Below, piece by piece: positions 9,801 through 22,900 of a DNA stretch of 64,000 nucleotides (the stretch's first letter is position 1; each line of letters opens with the position of its first letter). Origin of the DNA: Syngnathus acus (lineage: Eukaryota; Chordata; Actinopteri; Syngnathiformes; Syngnathidae); NCBI RefSeq assembly GCF_901709675.1, contig NC_051100.1, forward strand, positions 5,022,001-5,086,000, read 5' to 3'. Under the pieces are notes generated by a model. The model was not told where the DNA came from, made no database searches, and was given only the letters and a program-made list of their open reading frames with translations. Position numbers and translations under genes: made by a program.

Positions 9801-12289
9801 TACTCACCATTAATGCAACTTCTGCTGCTGCATGGATTTGCTGATGTCAGTGGCTTACATGGTTATGTTCAAAATGTGTGCGCAATATTATATAGATTGA
9901 AACATATTTATAATACACACTTAAAATACACAAACACTCACACAATGCTTATGTATATGCTTTTATATACACACACACGCTTGACGGACGGGTGGGCAGG
10001 CACTCCAAACAAAACTAAGAGAACGTGTTTCAAAATTATAGTTTATTTCCACAGTGATAGAACCAGTACAGTTCGTATTACCCGTTTACAGTAAGTCCGT
10101 GTGAAAGCACTGAAAAGACAGACACGCATACGTATGACCTCTCACCGGATGCCAAACCTTCCAATTAACATTTTAAATATTGTTAAAGTGCATTGGGTTA
10201 GTCATTTTTCACAATATTGCACGGCCAGCGTCCACATGCATGTCAGTATGTAATGCTAAATTATGGCTTGTGGTTTTGTTTATTGGTTAATTATCGTGAC
10301 TTGAAAATGAGCCTATCTAGCAATTGAACAGCAGAAGCGAGACCCCATATGGACAAAGTTATTAAGTATTATTTGTATTTTCACTCAGAGACAACACTTA
10401 ATCGCCAAGCTGTCAGTATTAAACCTTGTCAGTCATTCGTTAATGAAAAAAAAAATGTTAACCTTTTTCTTTTTTTATACTATTACTGTTGTAACATTAC
10501 TTGGAGAGAAAATTAAAGGTGGCCTTTAGTGTAAAACTGGTCTAAGTAATACCTGTCAGAACTGAAATGCAATTTCACAAGATTTTTACACAATTTGTGG
10601 CTCTTAAATAAATTAAATAAATCTTAATTAAATAGCAGTGACTTCTGCAGCCAATTTGAGGTCAAAGCAGAGCTCAGAAAGTGCAAGTATGCTTCAATGC
10701 CTGCCCATTGCGGGTTAGGTAAGACGACCTAACTCGGCGTTAACTACACTGACGCCGTCGCAATCCATCGCACGACAACCCGCTTTCCTCTGATGCTTTT
10801 CCTCCTTGTGCAAAACGCCGCTAACACAACTAACAAAAAACAGTCAAAAACAAGTTAGCCAATTCCGGCCCTCGCGCCAGCGTGAGAATTGATCGACGGT
10901 GTTTTCAGGCTTTGTGCTTTCGGCGGGAGCCAGACTGATTGGCCGCACTTTTAAACTTAGCGAGGGGATTGATTTGGAGATTAGGGCTTTAGAGCGGCAC
11001 GCGGTGGGGAGAAGGACGCCGTTGGCCTTGCTTGTTGCCGTGCGCCGTGTTTGCCTTCCCGCCCTGTGGGCAGACGCAGCTTTGACACACACAAACACGC
11101 CGCATTGATTTCTGGGTTGGCATTAGCGAGCGATGAGTGACAAGGCCGAGTGGGGTGAAGTGGGGTGCGCGGGGGGGGGGGGGGGGGTCGATACCCCCTT
11201 CTGGAGCACGTCGCATCCAAACAAACATATTCCACCTCATGTGCAAACATATTACCCTGCCTCACCCCCTCAGTAATCCAAACACCTTCACGGGCTGCGT
11301 TTGAAGTTTGCTCTCTGGCTCTCCCATTGCGTCACCCTCCATTTTATTTATTTTTGGCTTTTTGTGCTGGATTTGTTTGTTCGGTTTGGAATACAGTTGA
11401 AACATCCAGCGGCTATTTGAACATAAATCCTCCCATTCGGTTACTTTCAATGGAACCAAATTTCACCTGAATATTGGAGGAAAAGTCACTGATGGTGTAG
11501 AGCAGTTCCAGGTCTCTGTGCCTTTAAAAGTGAATTAAAACAAAAATTAAAAGTAAATTATGTTCCAAGTCAATAAATGACAGAATGGCTTAGCACCAGA
11601 ATGAGAATTACGCAAATGAAATGAGCTGCCAACACAACTAAAACTAGCCCAAATTAAAAATGTTTTTAAATGACACATGATCCTATTATGGCCTTTTAGA
11701 GCATTTGTGTAATAATGTTCTTGTGCTGTAGGTTCTTTTAGTAATTTCAGTAAACTTATTTTTATTTCACTGCTTTGCTGCTACGTGTTAGATTATTCAT
11801 TATATTGAATAAAGCTGCCTTGATTGAGTTCGATTTCAGAGGTTCCGCTCTTATGTGTCTGTTGGGGTCTTGTGTGCTTGTGTGTTCCCTTTCACGTCCA
11901 TTCTACTTGTGTCACAGGGCCCGTGCATGTGTGTATGTGTCTATGTGTGTTTGTGTGCGTGTGTCTATGTGGAGGGGATGCAGCCGAGTGGTCCCTGCCG
12001 GAGGCGTACAGAGGCGAGCGGTCACGCGGCCCCGACAGTGAAGAGAGCAGAGTCCCTGTCAGTGGCTCTTCTTAACACACCACTGCTCGCCATGCGGGAA
12101 CGTGCGAGGGAGCGTTTGACAGTACAAAAAAAAAAGTGTGGGGAGGAGATAAACAGAATTCAATTAAAAAAAAAAAGTGCCAGATTCTAGTCGACAGATG
12201 GAGGCGAGAGCCAAGCACCTTAACGAAGTCCTGTTAGCTGATATTTGCATGATTGCAAATTAGTCATTTGTCGTCTGGCGAAACAACTC
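9801..12289. other. No gene recognised; possible distal ccser2 3'UTR
   Basis: AT-rich sequence with scattered short open frames on both strands, a poly-G run near 11170-11186 and TG-rich sequence at 11930-11970. A minus-strand AATAAA (plus TTTATT at about 10044) could be a distal poly(A) site for ccser2, whose stop codon is 3.9 kb upstream in transcript sense, but nothing else supports this. Confidence 0.3.
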
Positions 12290-12540
12290 GGGATGGGCGA
12301 GTGATGACACCAGGTGTCGGTACCGACCTTATTTAAAGGTATCGGGTACTCGTGGTGGATGCTGGTACCAACCAAGTATACTAAAGGCAAAAAATAGATT
12401 TGACACAAGTCCTCCTCACCAGTGGGTGGCGCTACACTGTGGCAGTTAGACACTTCTGCCTCAGAAATTCATTGTTTCATATAAAATTATATCCTACAAC
12501 AGGTGTCGGATTGGTGAGCGGTACTCGTACTCAAAACAAA
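12290..12540. repeat. Probable interspersed repeat (GGTACTCGTACT-type)
   Basis: GGGATGGGCGAGTGATGACA and CGGTACCGACC near the start, and GAGCGGTACTCGTACTC near the end, resemble a diverged repeat family common in fish genomes. No clear terminal repeats or target-site duplication were located. Confidence 0.35.
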
Positions 12541-12710
12541 GTGGCGTGGATAATCCCAAGTAACAAACCATAATATTAGGCACACAGTGACGGAAACACT
12601 TTGTCTTCACCGGTAAGACACTATAGCACAGTAGTCTTGACACTTTTTTTTGCTTTTCACTACTGTACAGTATCAACATTAAAATGCATATGTTGATCAT
12701 TATTATTAAT

Positions 12711-12810
12711 TTATTTATTTTGAGCTGGCAGCCAGTCCGGGGTGTCAGCTGGGATTGACTGCAGCGCACCCGCTTCCCTAATGAGGACAAGGGCTATACA
12801 ATACGGATGG
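12711..12810 (+). repeat. L2-like/SINE tail, teleost type
   Basis: CAGCCAGTCCGGGGTGTCAG followed by CTGGGATTGACTGCAGCGCA, CCCGCTTCCCTAATGAGGAC and a final ATGGATGGACGGATG tail. This matches the very common fish repeat whose 3' end reads about GACCCTAGTGAGGATAAGCGG and finishes in ATGGATGGATGG. Confidence 0.75.
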
Positions 12811-13901
12811 ATGGACGGATGTCTTTGTAAAGCAGAGCGAGTCTCGTATTGGATCTCATTAGTGACTTTATAGTGCTGCTTTCTTCCACTGGGCACACAC
12901 GGCGGTGCAAAGTAGCCACACGAGTTCTTTTTGCAAGACAGCTTTGTCTCCCACACCTAATCCACCTTTTGTGCCATGACTCACTTTGTCCAGCACAACT
13001 TGTTTTTAGCCTCCACGCTCCACCTCCCGCAGCCCTTCAGCTACACTGTAAAGGTCGCGTCTGTGCCACCTTGAAAACGGCCAGCCGCCGCGGGACGGAG
13101 GGCGCGGTCGAGCGAGGGCAAGCAATATTGTGTCGTCGTGAATCGAGCAACTAAAATAAAGAGCAGAAGGGGGCTTTTGTGAGTGGCACCTACTAAACCG
13201 GAAACGGGCTGGTTTTGGTGCTCAGGGCCACTATTTAATTTTTTAAACACAACAGATGGGCTGTGAGAGGTGAAATAAAAATTTGCTAAAACATTTAAAA
13301 TCGTTTCTTCTAACACTAAACTCTTAATTAAATATACATATATTTTTTTAGAATTCAAGGAGTCAGGGAGGAGGTCAATTTAGTCCGGGTTGTTAGTGGA
13401 AGTTGCAGTCAGTTTTTGTTTAACGTGCCTGCACAAGCACGTGCAGAGCATTTTTTTCCAAACTGAAATATTATCAAGACAATTTTAAAATAATGGACAT
13501 GAAGTCATATTGTGTGAAAACAACAAAATTGCCTTAAACATCTCATGACGCTAGCGCTGCTAAACTCAGCTGCAGTTCAGTTGTACCCCTGAAATAAAAA
13601 TATTCTCATAATCTGTAATTGGGATTTGTTTCAGATTTTTTTTTTATGTTGCATTGTAATATTTACAGCCTACGAATGAACTAATTATTGAAACTCATTA
13701 ATAAAAATGAATAAATACATTTGCAATACATTAAAAAAATGGAGTGACACTTTGGCCACCCCTGCACTAAACGTTTGTAAAAGTGACATGAATGCGGACT
13801 TACAGGTTGTGGACTTGCGTTGCTCATCTTGCTACATATTCTACATATTCAGTGGCGCTGCAGCGGCCATCTTTTCTCTTTCCTGTGCTGCATGAGGCTT
13901 C
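12811..13901. other. Proximal ccser2 3'UTR / intergenic, no gene recognised
   Basis: Downstream of the ccser2 stop codon in transcript sense. It contains AT-rich sequence and no convincing coding frame. It probably includes the ccser2 3'UTR, but I could not fix a poly(A) site. Confidence 0.4.
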
Positions 13902-16900
13902 TCAGGGAATCTTTGGCTTGGGGAGACACGAGCGACCCAAAGGGGCAATCATCTTGGCCGTCTCCTTGAGCGGCTCCCGGTCGGCGTTCTCTGGGTTTGC
14001 GCCACCACGGGGCTCCGAGATGCGGCGGAGCAGAAGCGACGAGGTGCCGCACGGACTGAAGACTTGCTGCCGGGGGCCGCTGTTAAAGCAAGGAAGGCCT
14101 CTGGTCGGCGGGGGCAGCTGCCTCGTCTTGCCAGCAAAAGTCTTGGAGGATGACGAGTGTCTGAGCGGCTTGACAGCGGGAAGTGACGCGCCCTCGCCAC
14201 GGAGGGACGGGGCGGCGACCGGGTCATGCCACGTGGCCGCAGGCGAGCTTGGACACTGACTTGGCCGTAGAAGGTCCGCCACATATGACGTGAGGTCATC
14301 GAGAGGAGCGTCGGCGTCAAAACGGGCCCTCGTGTCCTTGTCCTTCGTCTGGTCACTGCGGGCCTCGGTGGGGAGAATTTTTACTGGTCTTCCCGGGCGG
14401 AAACGCTCGCTGAAGTTGAAAGGTATTTGAAGCTGCAGGAAAGAGCAAAGAAAAATCCAAAGGATTAAAAAATGAGGATGAAATAGTCATGAAAGAGCAT
14501 AACGAGGCAGACTTGGAGATGTTTTAGGATGCTGCTCCAGAAATGACACTTTTTTTTTTTTTTTTTTTGATGTCGCGCAGACATTTGAATATTTTTACAG
14601 CTGCAAAAGAAAACTCAAAAAGAAAATTAAAAAGTCTCTGTTTCTTTCACTTGTTTATTTGCATCACAGCTGCCAGTCACCAAACTATTCCTGGAACAGG
14701 AGAGACAAAGTCACAGAGGAAGCCTTGACTCAGCACTTGGAGGAGTAACCTTGGCGTGCGATTCACGTCTTTCGAGGCGCTTTGTGACGGGCCACCGCAG
14801 ACCGAGTCAGAGGACCGCAAAGGCGCCTGACTCACAAAGTGCTCACACACTTTTTCAGTGGAAAATGTGTTAGGATTCTCACATCTTGGAAGCATCGTTG
14901 ATATTTTACATGGGCGACGATTGCCCTCCAGCATTAGCTGCTAAGAAACCAAAGTAAGACAACTTTGCAAAGTAGCCTGTACGCAGCTCACATCATCAAT
15001 ACTAGATGATCATAGACCTGAATCGTTGCTGGAAGAAGAAAAAAAATCAATGTGAAAGGAAATGTTTAGCCATCTGGTTTTTTTTTCCAAGTTGTGGTTT
15101 CAGGGAGGAAGACCAACTGAAGCTGTCACACGCGCTTTTTCCACAGCAAATCTTTGACTCTGGCTTCGACAAAAAAAAAACAGCTTGGCAATTTAGCGTC
15201 ATCCATCTGTCGACGACACCTGGTGCTAATTGGCGCTCATTTGGGTTTGGCCAAGAACGAGCGCTGGAATTTGCCCAAAATGGCTGCTTCAAAGCAAAAT
15301 GTCCGACTTCCTGTTGCATCTTTTTTTGTGATAGGTGCTTATCCAATGTTGTGCTAATTGTTGAAATTGGTATCAGGTCAACTTTTTTTTTTTGTCTACA
15401 TCCTCTACATAAAAATGTGCAAAATGATCAGTTAGACCAATAGCTAATACGCAAACCATATTTTTGGATCTAATTCTAAATGCAACGCGGAGAATAGCAT
15501 CATGAGGTTCCACTTGATGAATAAAATAAAATAGTGGTTGATCGTTTCATGATTTCTCATCTTGTTTGCTTGTCACTTCAACTCAGTAATGACCCGCCGC
15601 CAACACAATTCAGCCGAGGTCTGCGACGATGAACTGCTAAAGCACAATGCCGCACCTGTGACCCGGTTGACACTGACGCATTCCCACCGGACGCTCGGCG
15701 CTATGAGGTATCTCTGACCTCCTCGCAAGCGCTCAGGCGGCCCCACGAGGAAGCCGAGGAGGCTCATTAGATAAATCCAGTCAACGAGAGGCGATGGCGC
15801 AGCTGCTCGGGTCAGAATAAAAGCCAACATTGCACCATCAGCGTTCATCTGGCAGTGCATAAATACAGCTTCCCGATGACCCGTGACCCCACCGCGGGGA
15901 TGACATCCTACTTAGTCGTGTTGAAGGCGGATTCTTTAAGGCACGGGCGGGCGCTTTATTTTTCGCTATTACTCTGAAACGGCCTGAAGCGATCTGAAGC
16001 TATTAACAACATGGTGTGTTTTAGCGCAGCCATTTCGTAAGGATGTGTGAAGATGTGAGTTTGTGTGCTGGCTACTCAGGCCACTGCCTCCTGTTTCTAT
16101 GCTCCACAGATGACAGGCTGGTCATTGGACGTCCAGGACCACAGCACCACCTGCTGGTACATCGGCGCATAGCATGTTGAAAAATGTATGCTTCATGCCA
16201 CATTACATGAACCTTGGGTCATTTGGGAATTGCACTTTAGTTTACCTTACTACACTATACTTGCGCCTGACAAATCTATTTTTTTAATGTTTGTTATTGT
16301 TTTTATTGTTATTAAACTAAGACTAAAATGACTAAAAACTAAAAATGAATAAAATTTCCCAAAGGACGATGAGGAGGTGGGTCATTGCGACACATCACCA
16401 AGTAATCAATAAGGCAGCACCGTGTTTCCGAGCTGGAGGAGGCCAGAGTGTCGTTTAAATGTGGCTGTGAGAACGGCGACACGGATGCCCGAGCACAGCG
16501 CTTGCCTGCTTTAGTGAGTCAGTCGTGTCCGACGGCACGTTTGTTCTTGGAAAGACGACACAATCGACGGGTTCCGACAGGAGGATGTGACGCAAACGCA
16601 CAAGCAAAACCACGCATGCTGTGTTTGACTTCATTTGATGACATGGAAGAAATCAACTAAAAGCAGCATAACAGTTCTGTTTAAAGTGTTTTTTTTAAAA
16701 TACAGTTCATTATTTGCTCTAATTATTAATTTACATCTGTTCGCAAAGGTTAGTGATAGGCGACTTTAGTAGAAAATTCTGCTTAGGTTGTAAACTGAAG
16801 ACCCCCTATATGGACAAAAGTCTTGGGACACTACTACTTTCATTTGCACTTGCTTATAGGTGCAATGGTGTCCCAATACTTTTGCCTAATCCAAACTCAA

Positions 16901-19900
16901 CGCACAAAATGAATGCAAAACAGTGAAGACTTAGAAAAATAATAATTAAAAGTGAGCGCACCAAATGCATGCAGATGGAGGAGGGCATGCTTGACGGTTA
17001 AGACGTTAGAGAGAAGTTCTACTGTACCAGGCCCGGTCAGTGAAGTACTGCACTAGGTGCTCCACTCCTTGCCACATTCATTACGTGTGGGCAGGCAGAG
17101 TTAAGAGGGGAAGATGAGGAGAGGAGGCGTTAAAAGATGAAGGAGTCACAGAGAAGAGTGAAGAGGAAGGCAAAGAGACTTTGCTGAGGTCGGAACAAAT
17201 TCCACAACAGGATTACTTCACGTTTAGAAGAATGTCACAAAGAGGCAAATGTACCAAATAAACAATTGATAAAATTCGAAATGATGATTTAGATGAGGTA
17301 GATTAAGGTTTGGGGGGGGGGGGCATTTTGTTGTTGATTCTAACACTTGGTCGAGGTCATTTTTATGTGAAAATAAATCGGGTATATTTTTGTGTTTGAA
17401 AGCCCAGGTAAAAGTTTCCCTGGCTCCCACCTCTTTTGTAGCGCTTAAGAGTGCACTGCACTCCCACCGGTGTTGGGAGAATGAATGCAGCAGTGATGCA
17501 TTTGTCAAATTTCTTTTTTTTTTTTTTTTTTTTTAATTGCTGATATATATAAAAATAAAAAATAAAGATCTCAAGTGCATTCGTCAATGCTGAAATAACC
17601 TGAGGTGTTTGAACAATGTGCCGCATTTATTTCCCCTTCCCTCCTGATTGAAAAGAGCACCGCGTGGCTTTTATGTTTTTCTTCCGACTTTTTTAGCTGC
17701 TGGCACGTTCATTTTCTGTTGTTGATATCCTTTAGCGCGGCGTAACCATCAGTAGAACCAGAGTATGGCTTGGTTTTTTATCTTGATAACGGATTAAAAG
17801 TCTTGCTAAAAAAGGGGCGTTACGGTCGATAACAGATAGGCGACAGACCTCAGTGTGAGTTCAGGGAAACAAAAATGATCTGCACACAAACAATATAAAG
17901 CCAGGAAATTGCGGGTTGAGATGACTTTGCGCTTTTAAATGGCTGTTCCGGTGACAGAGGGTAAAAAAAAACAAAAAAACCCCGGCAGTTTAGCGTGTTA
18001 GTGACTCACTCTGTCTGCGCTGGGGCATGCCAGAACAGGTCACGGCCTGGTGCTGTGCCTGCCACGGGGGCGGCGAGGGGGTGGGCAGCACACCCTACGC
18101 AGAGAGAAAATACACAGGACAAAAAAAGGCATGACGAAGAGGGACACACACACACACACACACACGCAGAAGGATGAACAAAAGCACATACGGGCAAACT
18201 GACACGCACATTTCCTCTGACCAAGTGGAAAAAATCACATTTCCATCCACAGATGTCAGCTGTCAACTTGACAGCTGACATGACGGCTTGCACAAGCTCA
18301 GACAGCAGGTGGAGACACATTTTCACCTACATTTGTGTCCATCTAGTTTTTGTGTGTGTGAGCAGTTAATGATTGCAAGGAGCTTACACGCACACACACG
18401 AACACAGAGAAACAGTCCCCCCGGAGAGATGAAAAGTGAGACAGCACTACGGTCATCACGTCGGGACGGCAAATCAAACTCTTCTTAAATCGAGAGAAGA
18501 AATGAATTGAGTTCCCGGGAGAGGCGGGGGTCCTCCTGCTGAGTTCTGCTGGAGGAAGGATGGAACCTTCACTTTTGTCAATGAACACACGGAAAGCCTT
18601 CATTAACAAGGTGTGGGGGGGTCTTTGGCGAGCAATATTTTCTTGCAATAGATGTGTGTGATTCGAGAAGAGCAGCAATGCTTTTAGCACTTCCCTAAAT
18701 GGTTGATGACCCCCCCCCCCCGACGTTTGGCATTTCAAGGTTGAAAACGTCACGCAAAGAACTAGCTCATCTAGTGGTGTAAGAATACATGATCATCCTG
18801 TGCTCTATTATATTTTTATTGCCCCCATGAACGGGACTGTCAAGGAAGCTGCTGTTAACGCTGGAACTGTGAATATTTGAGAGGCTCTTGCTAAGGACTG
18901 CAGAGTCCTATCAGCAGATGGTGGAAGCTGATGAAACAGGACACAATATCAAAAGCAAAGAAGGGAAGGTTTGACTGTCGTCTTACGTCACATCAAGAAT
19001 TTGGCCGCTAATTTTCCCGCTAATCAACTCAACTCTGACTCCCATTTTCTGTGCGCATGTTTTCATGAATGTGTCATGGCGACATCAAGCTCATCAAAGA
19101 AGATGATGACAAGAGAGCAAGTGAGAGGATGCTTTCAAATCAATCCAAGGCCGCGTTTATTGTCTTGGCTTTGGTCATGTTTGGCACAATCGCTCGAAAA
19201 GAAGAGGGACTTGTTGCCCCAACACACTTTTGAGGACATACCAATGGACGTATAGAGGACAAATGAATAAAAATGTGCATTCGCTAAGCTAAACCTTGAT
19301 ACGTAGCTCCCATTCCAATTTGCAGGAGTATCTCATTGGCGCTATATTTAGACGCACGCGTAATGCCCTGCATCCCAAATTACAGCTATCGCACCAGCCT
19401 CCCGTTTTGTTTGCTGAACATCTGAGTGAGCAGCAAAAACATTTCCCCCCACGCTCATGATTGCCTCTGGGAGTCATTCAAGAATATTGTTTTTTTTTTC
19501 CCTCCGCTACAATTGACAGTTAAGCGGCAGTTAGAGCGACTAGTCCCGCTGCGACAACTGTTCCCGCCGTTTGTCCCACAAACGTCTAAATTGTACCCGA
19601 CATAAATTTGGACTGAAATAGACTGCGGGCAGATGGGAATGGCTTGACTGGGGATTTGTTGGCAAAAACTTGAGAAAATGATAGAAATGCTCATAAATGA
19701 ATTCAACGTCCATTGTATTTCTGATTTTTTTTTTGCGTTAGTCCTCTGGAGCCTACCTGAGCTAATCAGAATTCTCAACATGAGTCAAGTCCAAACTTTC
19801 TCATGTTATCGTACAACTTTGTTAACGCGGTTAGATGTTATCAGGATCCCCACTGAGAGCAAGTGGACTCGACTTGCCAGTCGCCCAGGCAACAGTGAAA

Positions 19901-22900
19901 CCACACGATTCTGTGCGTGGCGGGCGCACAGTGTGTGCTTCGGAAGCTCAACCACTCCAGTTTATCAGAGACCGAGCAGCTGGCTATGCAAAGACCCTTT
20001 TGAAAGCGCTTTTCGACGAATAAATGGCCTTCATGGATTTTTAGAGGTCTGGGGAAAAACAAAGTGGCTATATTTAAGCCTACATATAATCTGTCAACAC
20101 GTTAGCAGTTTTACCTCATCACGACACTTCCCGTCTGCCTCTTTCACTCATTCATCTCCTCCATATTTTTTTCCTCCCCTCCGCAACACAAACAGCGGCC
20201 TCGCAGCCCGCCCCGGTTATTAAACGTGTGACAAGCCGGCTGACAAGCTCATAAAGCGTCCTGGGCTGCGAGGTCAAAGCTTGGCACCCCGTGCCAAACA
20301 CAAAAGTTGATGAGTGACTCAGCAATTTGCGGTGGAGAGGACTACCGGCCTCTGTGTGTGGTGCACATTTAATACTGAAGCTAAGAAAATAAAAGGAATA
20401 GTGAGTGGGTGTGGATAATATGTGGACTCACAGCGTGACCGGGGGTTCTCCAATGGGTCTGGGTGGCCTTGTCACACGGGCGCTGCAGTCGCTTGTCTCC
20501 CGGCGGTCGCAGAAGCGACGGCGCCCTCTGCCTCTGACACCGCACCTGACGCTCTCTAGCGAGCTGGGGGGGGGGGAAAGGCCGGAAGAGAGAAGTTGAT
20601 TTTACCGGGGGATTATGTGAACATGGACTACTGGATCGAATAACTAGCTCAGCAATAATTGCCTGGGCTGCTCGGGAGGCAAACCAAAATCTTTAAGAGA
20701 ACAAAGGAAATCTAGTGAAAGCAGGCTCGTGTCGTTTTGTGTTTTAACGAGTCGGGTGAGCAATGAGGCTGACCTAAAGTCATCTATTAAATAATGTACA
20801 GCCTGAAATGTCTTTGTCCGAAATCCTTTTTGGCTGTGCGCTACTTTCTCAAAGTGTTTGTATGCCAAGATGAGGCCAATTGCGGACATTGCAAAATATA
20901 TATATATATTTTTTTAAATGTTTGGAGTTAAACTTACAAGCAAAATCGTGGAAGAAAACAGCTGCATCATTATTAGTGTCAATTTAATGGAGTGGCAGTA
21001 GTTTCCGCACATGCGTCATAAAAACACGCCATTCATTTTTAGGATTTGTTTTTATTTGTTAAAGCCCAACTGTAGCTCCTTATTCAACTCCCAACTGATA
21101 AATCACCTTTTGTAGCAAGGGCTCAAGAGTTTTGCGCTAAAACTTGTCAACTTTATGTGGGTGACCATCTTTTAAGTCGGCCCGGACACCAAAACACTAT
21201 AAGAGCCATTTTTGGCATGTGTTGCATTTTTTCCCATTTGTGTACGCCAGCTGCAGTGGTCACCTGACGGAGAAGCCAATATCATTGGAATTCTGCTCTG
21301 TCCAATTCTTCTTTGAATTCACTCCGTCAGGTGCCATATGCAATGCCGCCATTCCGCCTTCCTTCCTATCTGTCTGTTGAGGGTGCTGCGATATTGCGTG
21401 GGATTGGCGAACCAGTTGTTTAGGTGCTAGCTCTAATTGGGAAGGCTCACGAAGCCTGGATTTGACATTTGGGTATTTGCGGCCGCGGATTTGAATATGT
21501 CAGACGGCCGTACAGTTGTTTGGCTAACAAGGGAGAGTCTCTTCAAACCACTAATGAGTGTTAGGATGGAGCAACCTAAAAGCAAACAGGTGCGAGATTA
21601 TTGGTAGCCGGCGGTGGGCGCAAGGCAACTTGCGGCGGCCACTTCTCGATTTTATCGGTGCCGTGGAGAGTTGCACCGTCCGCCTCTGACTTCAGCATTG
21701 TTTGCGGCAAGTACTGATGACATTTCAGACAGAGGGGGAGTCTCAATTCAGACTTGGCAGTGCTCCACTTAACGCAAGATGGGGGGGGTCAGAATGGACG
21801 ATTTGGAATTACAGCAAAAATGTTCACGTTTGAAATGTTTTTAAATATACGCATACAAAACTCTGCTCTCAGTTAACATTTTCCATTTGACAACTAAGAA
21901 AATGTTTTTATGTCAAATAAGTACTTTGAATCCTGAAGCTAGGCTCAATATTAATATCGTTTTTCTGTTTTTGTTTCTGTGAGCATTTTCCACCAAAAAT
22001 TGAAGAAGAAAAAAAAAAAAAAAAGAACCCAGAAATCTAAGAGAGCATTTCCAGGGAATGAATGTGGGGAAAGAATGTTGGAGCCATAAAGGGGCCGTTT
22101 TACCGCTTGTTCCTGCTGATGCTGCTGCAGCTGCTGACACTGCAGAGTGAGCTGAACGATGGTTTTGTCTCGACTCCTAAGTTCTTCTCGGAGCGCGTGC
22201 ACCTCCTTCAGCAGCTCCTCAAACTGCAGACGTGCACATATGCTCAGCTTCTACAGGAGTGGAGATTGGATCAAATTGTGTTTTTCTTACCTGGGCTACA
22301 CCATTGGAATTGCCTTCAATCTCCCCCGCAACATTCGCTGTCGAGTCCGCCGTATCCTCCAGCTGGAAGCGCAGAAAGTACACGGTGAGAAGCGATCAAT
22401 GACAGTTGCTGTAGGGCACGCCTCGAGAGCAATGTCGAGAGGTGGAATAATTTTATTCCTTCACACGTACGCCCCCCCCCCCCCCCCCCCATCCCGCCGG
22501 CCTTGGACTGCCAGGCAGCGGTGACAGACCCGTGGCGCAATCTCAGGGTATACTCAACACATTTATTTCTCTAAGAAGCATAAATGTCATCTTGCTGCTT
22601 GAGTAAATGCGCTAATGGACTTGGATTATTTTTTCCTTTTAGCCAAAAGGTAGTTCAGAGGTTGAGCATGATGATAGGGCAACTTATTTGCTAGACAAAT
22701 GATCACGCATTCATCAGCGTTTAGGGTGCACGCATAACAATTATTGGGCAGATTTTTTTGTTCTCTCTCCACTTGGGATTAGTCAGCAATCTGTGGTGTG
22801 TGTTAAGCGTTTAGAACGCGAGTTTGCTTTCATGCATGTGCAGCAGAAAAATCTGGAACATCTGAGCGAGGCTATCGTTTTGTTTGTAAACAAACAAGGT

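Larger units (their letters stand above)
14433..22103. other. ccser2: Last ccser2 intron (7.7 kb), no other gene seen
   Basis: The intron between the exons ending at 22104 and starting at 14432. It contains a MITE (16807-16891), a CA repeat (18143-18164), a perfect 29-bp palindrome (18253-18281), a hairpin-like inverted repeat (21261-21333) and homopolymer runs. No coding exon with good splice sites was recognised. Confidence 0.6.
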
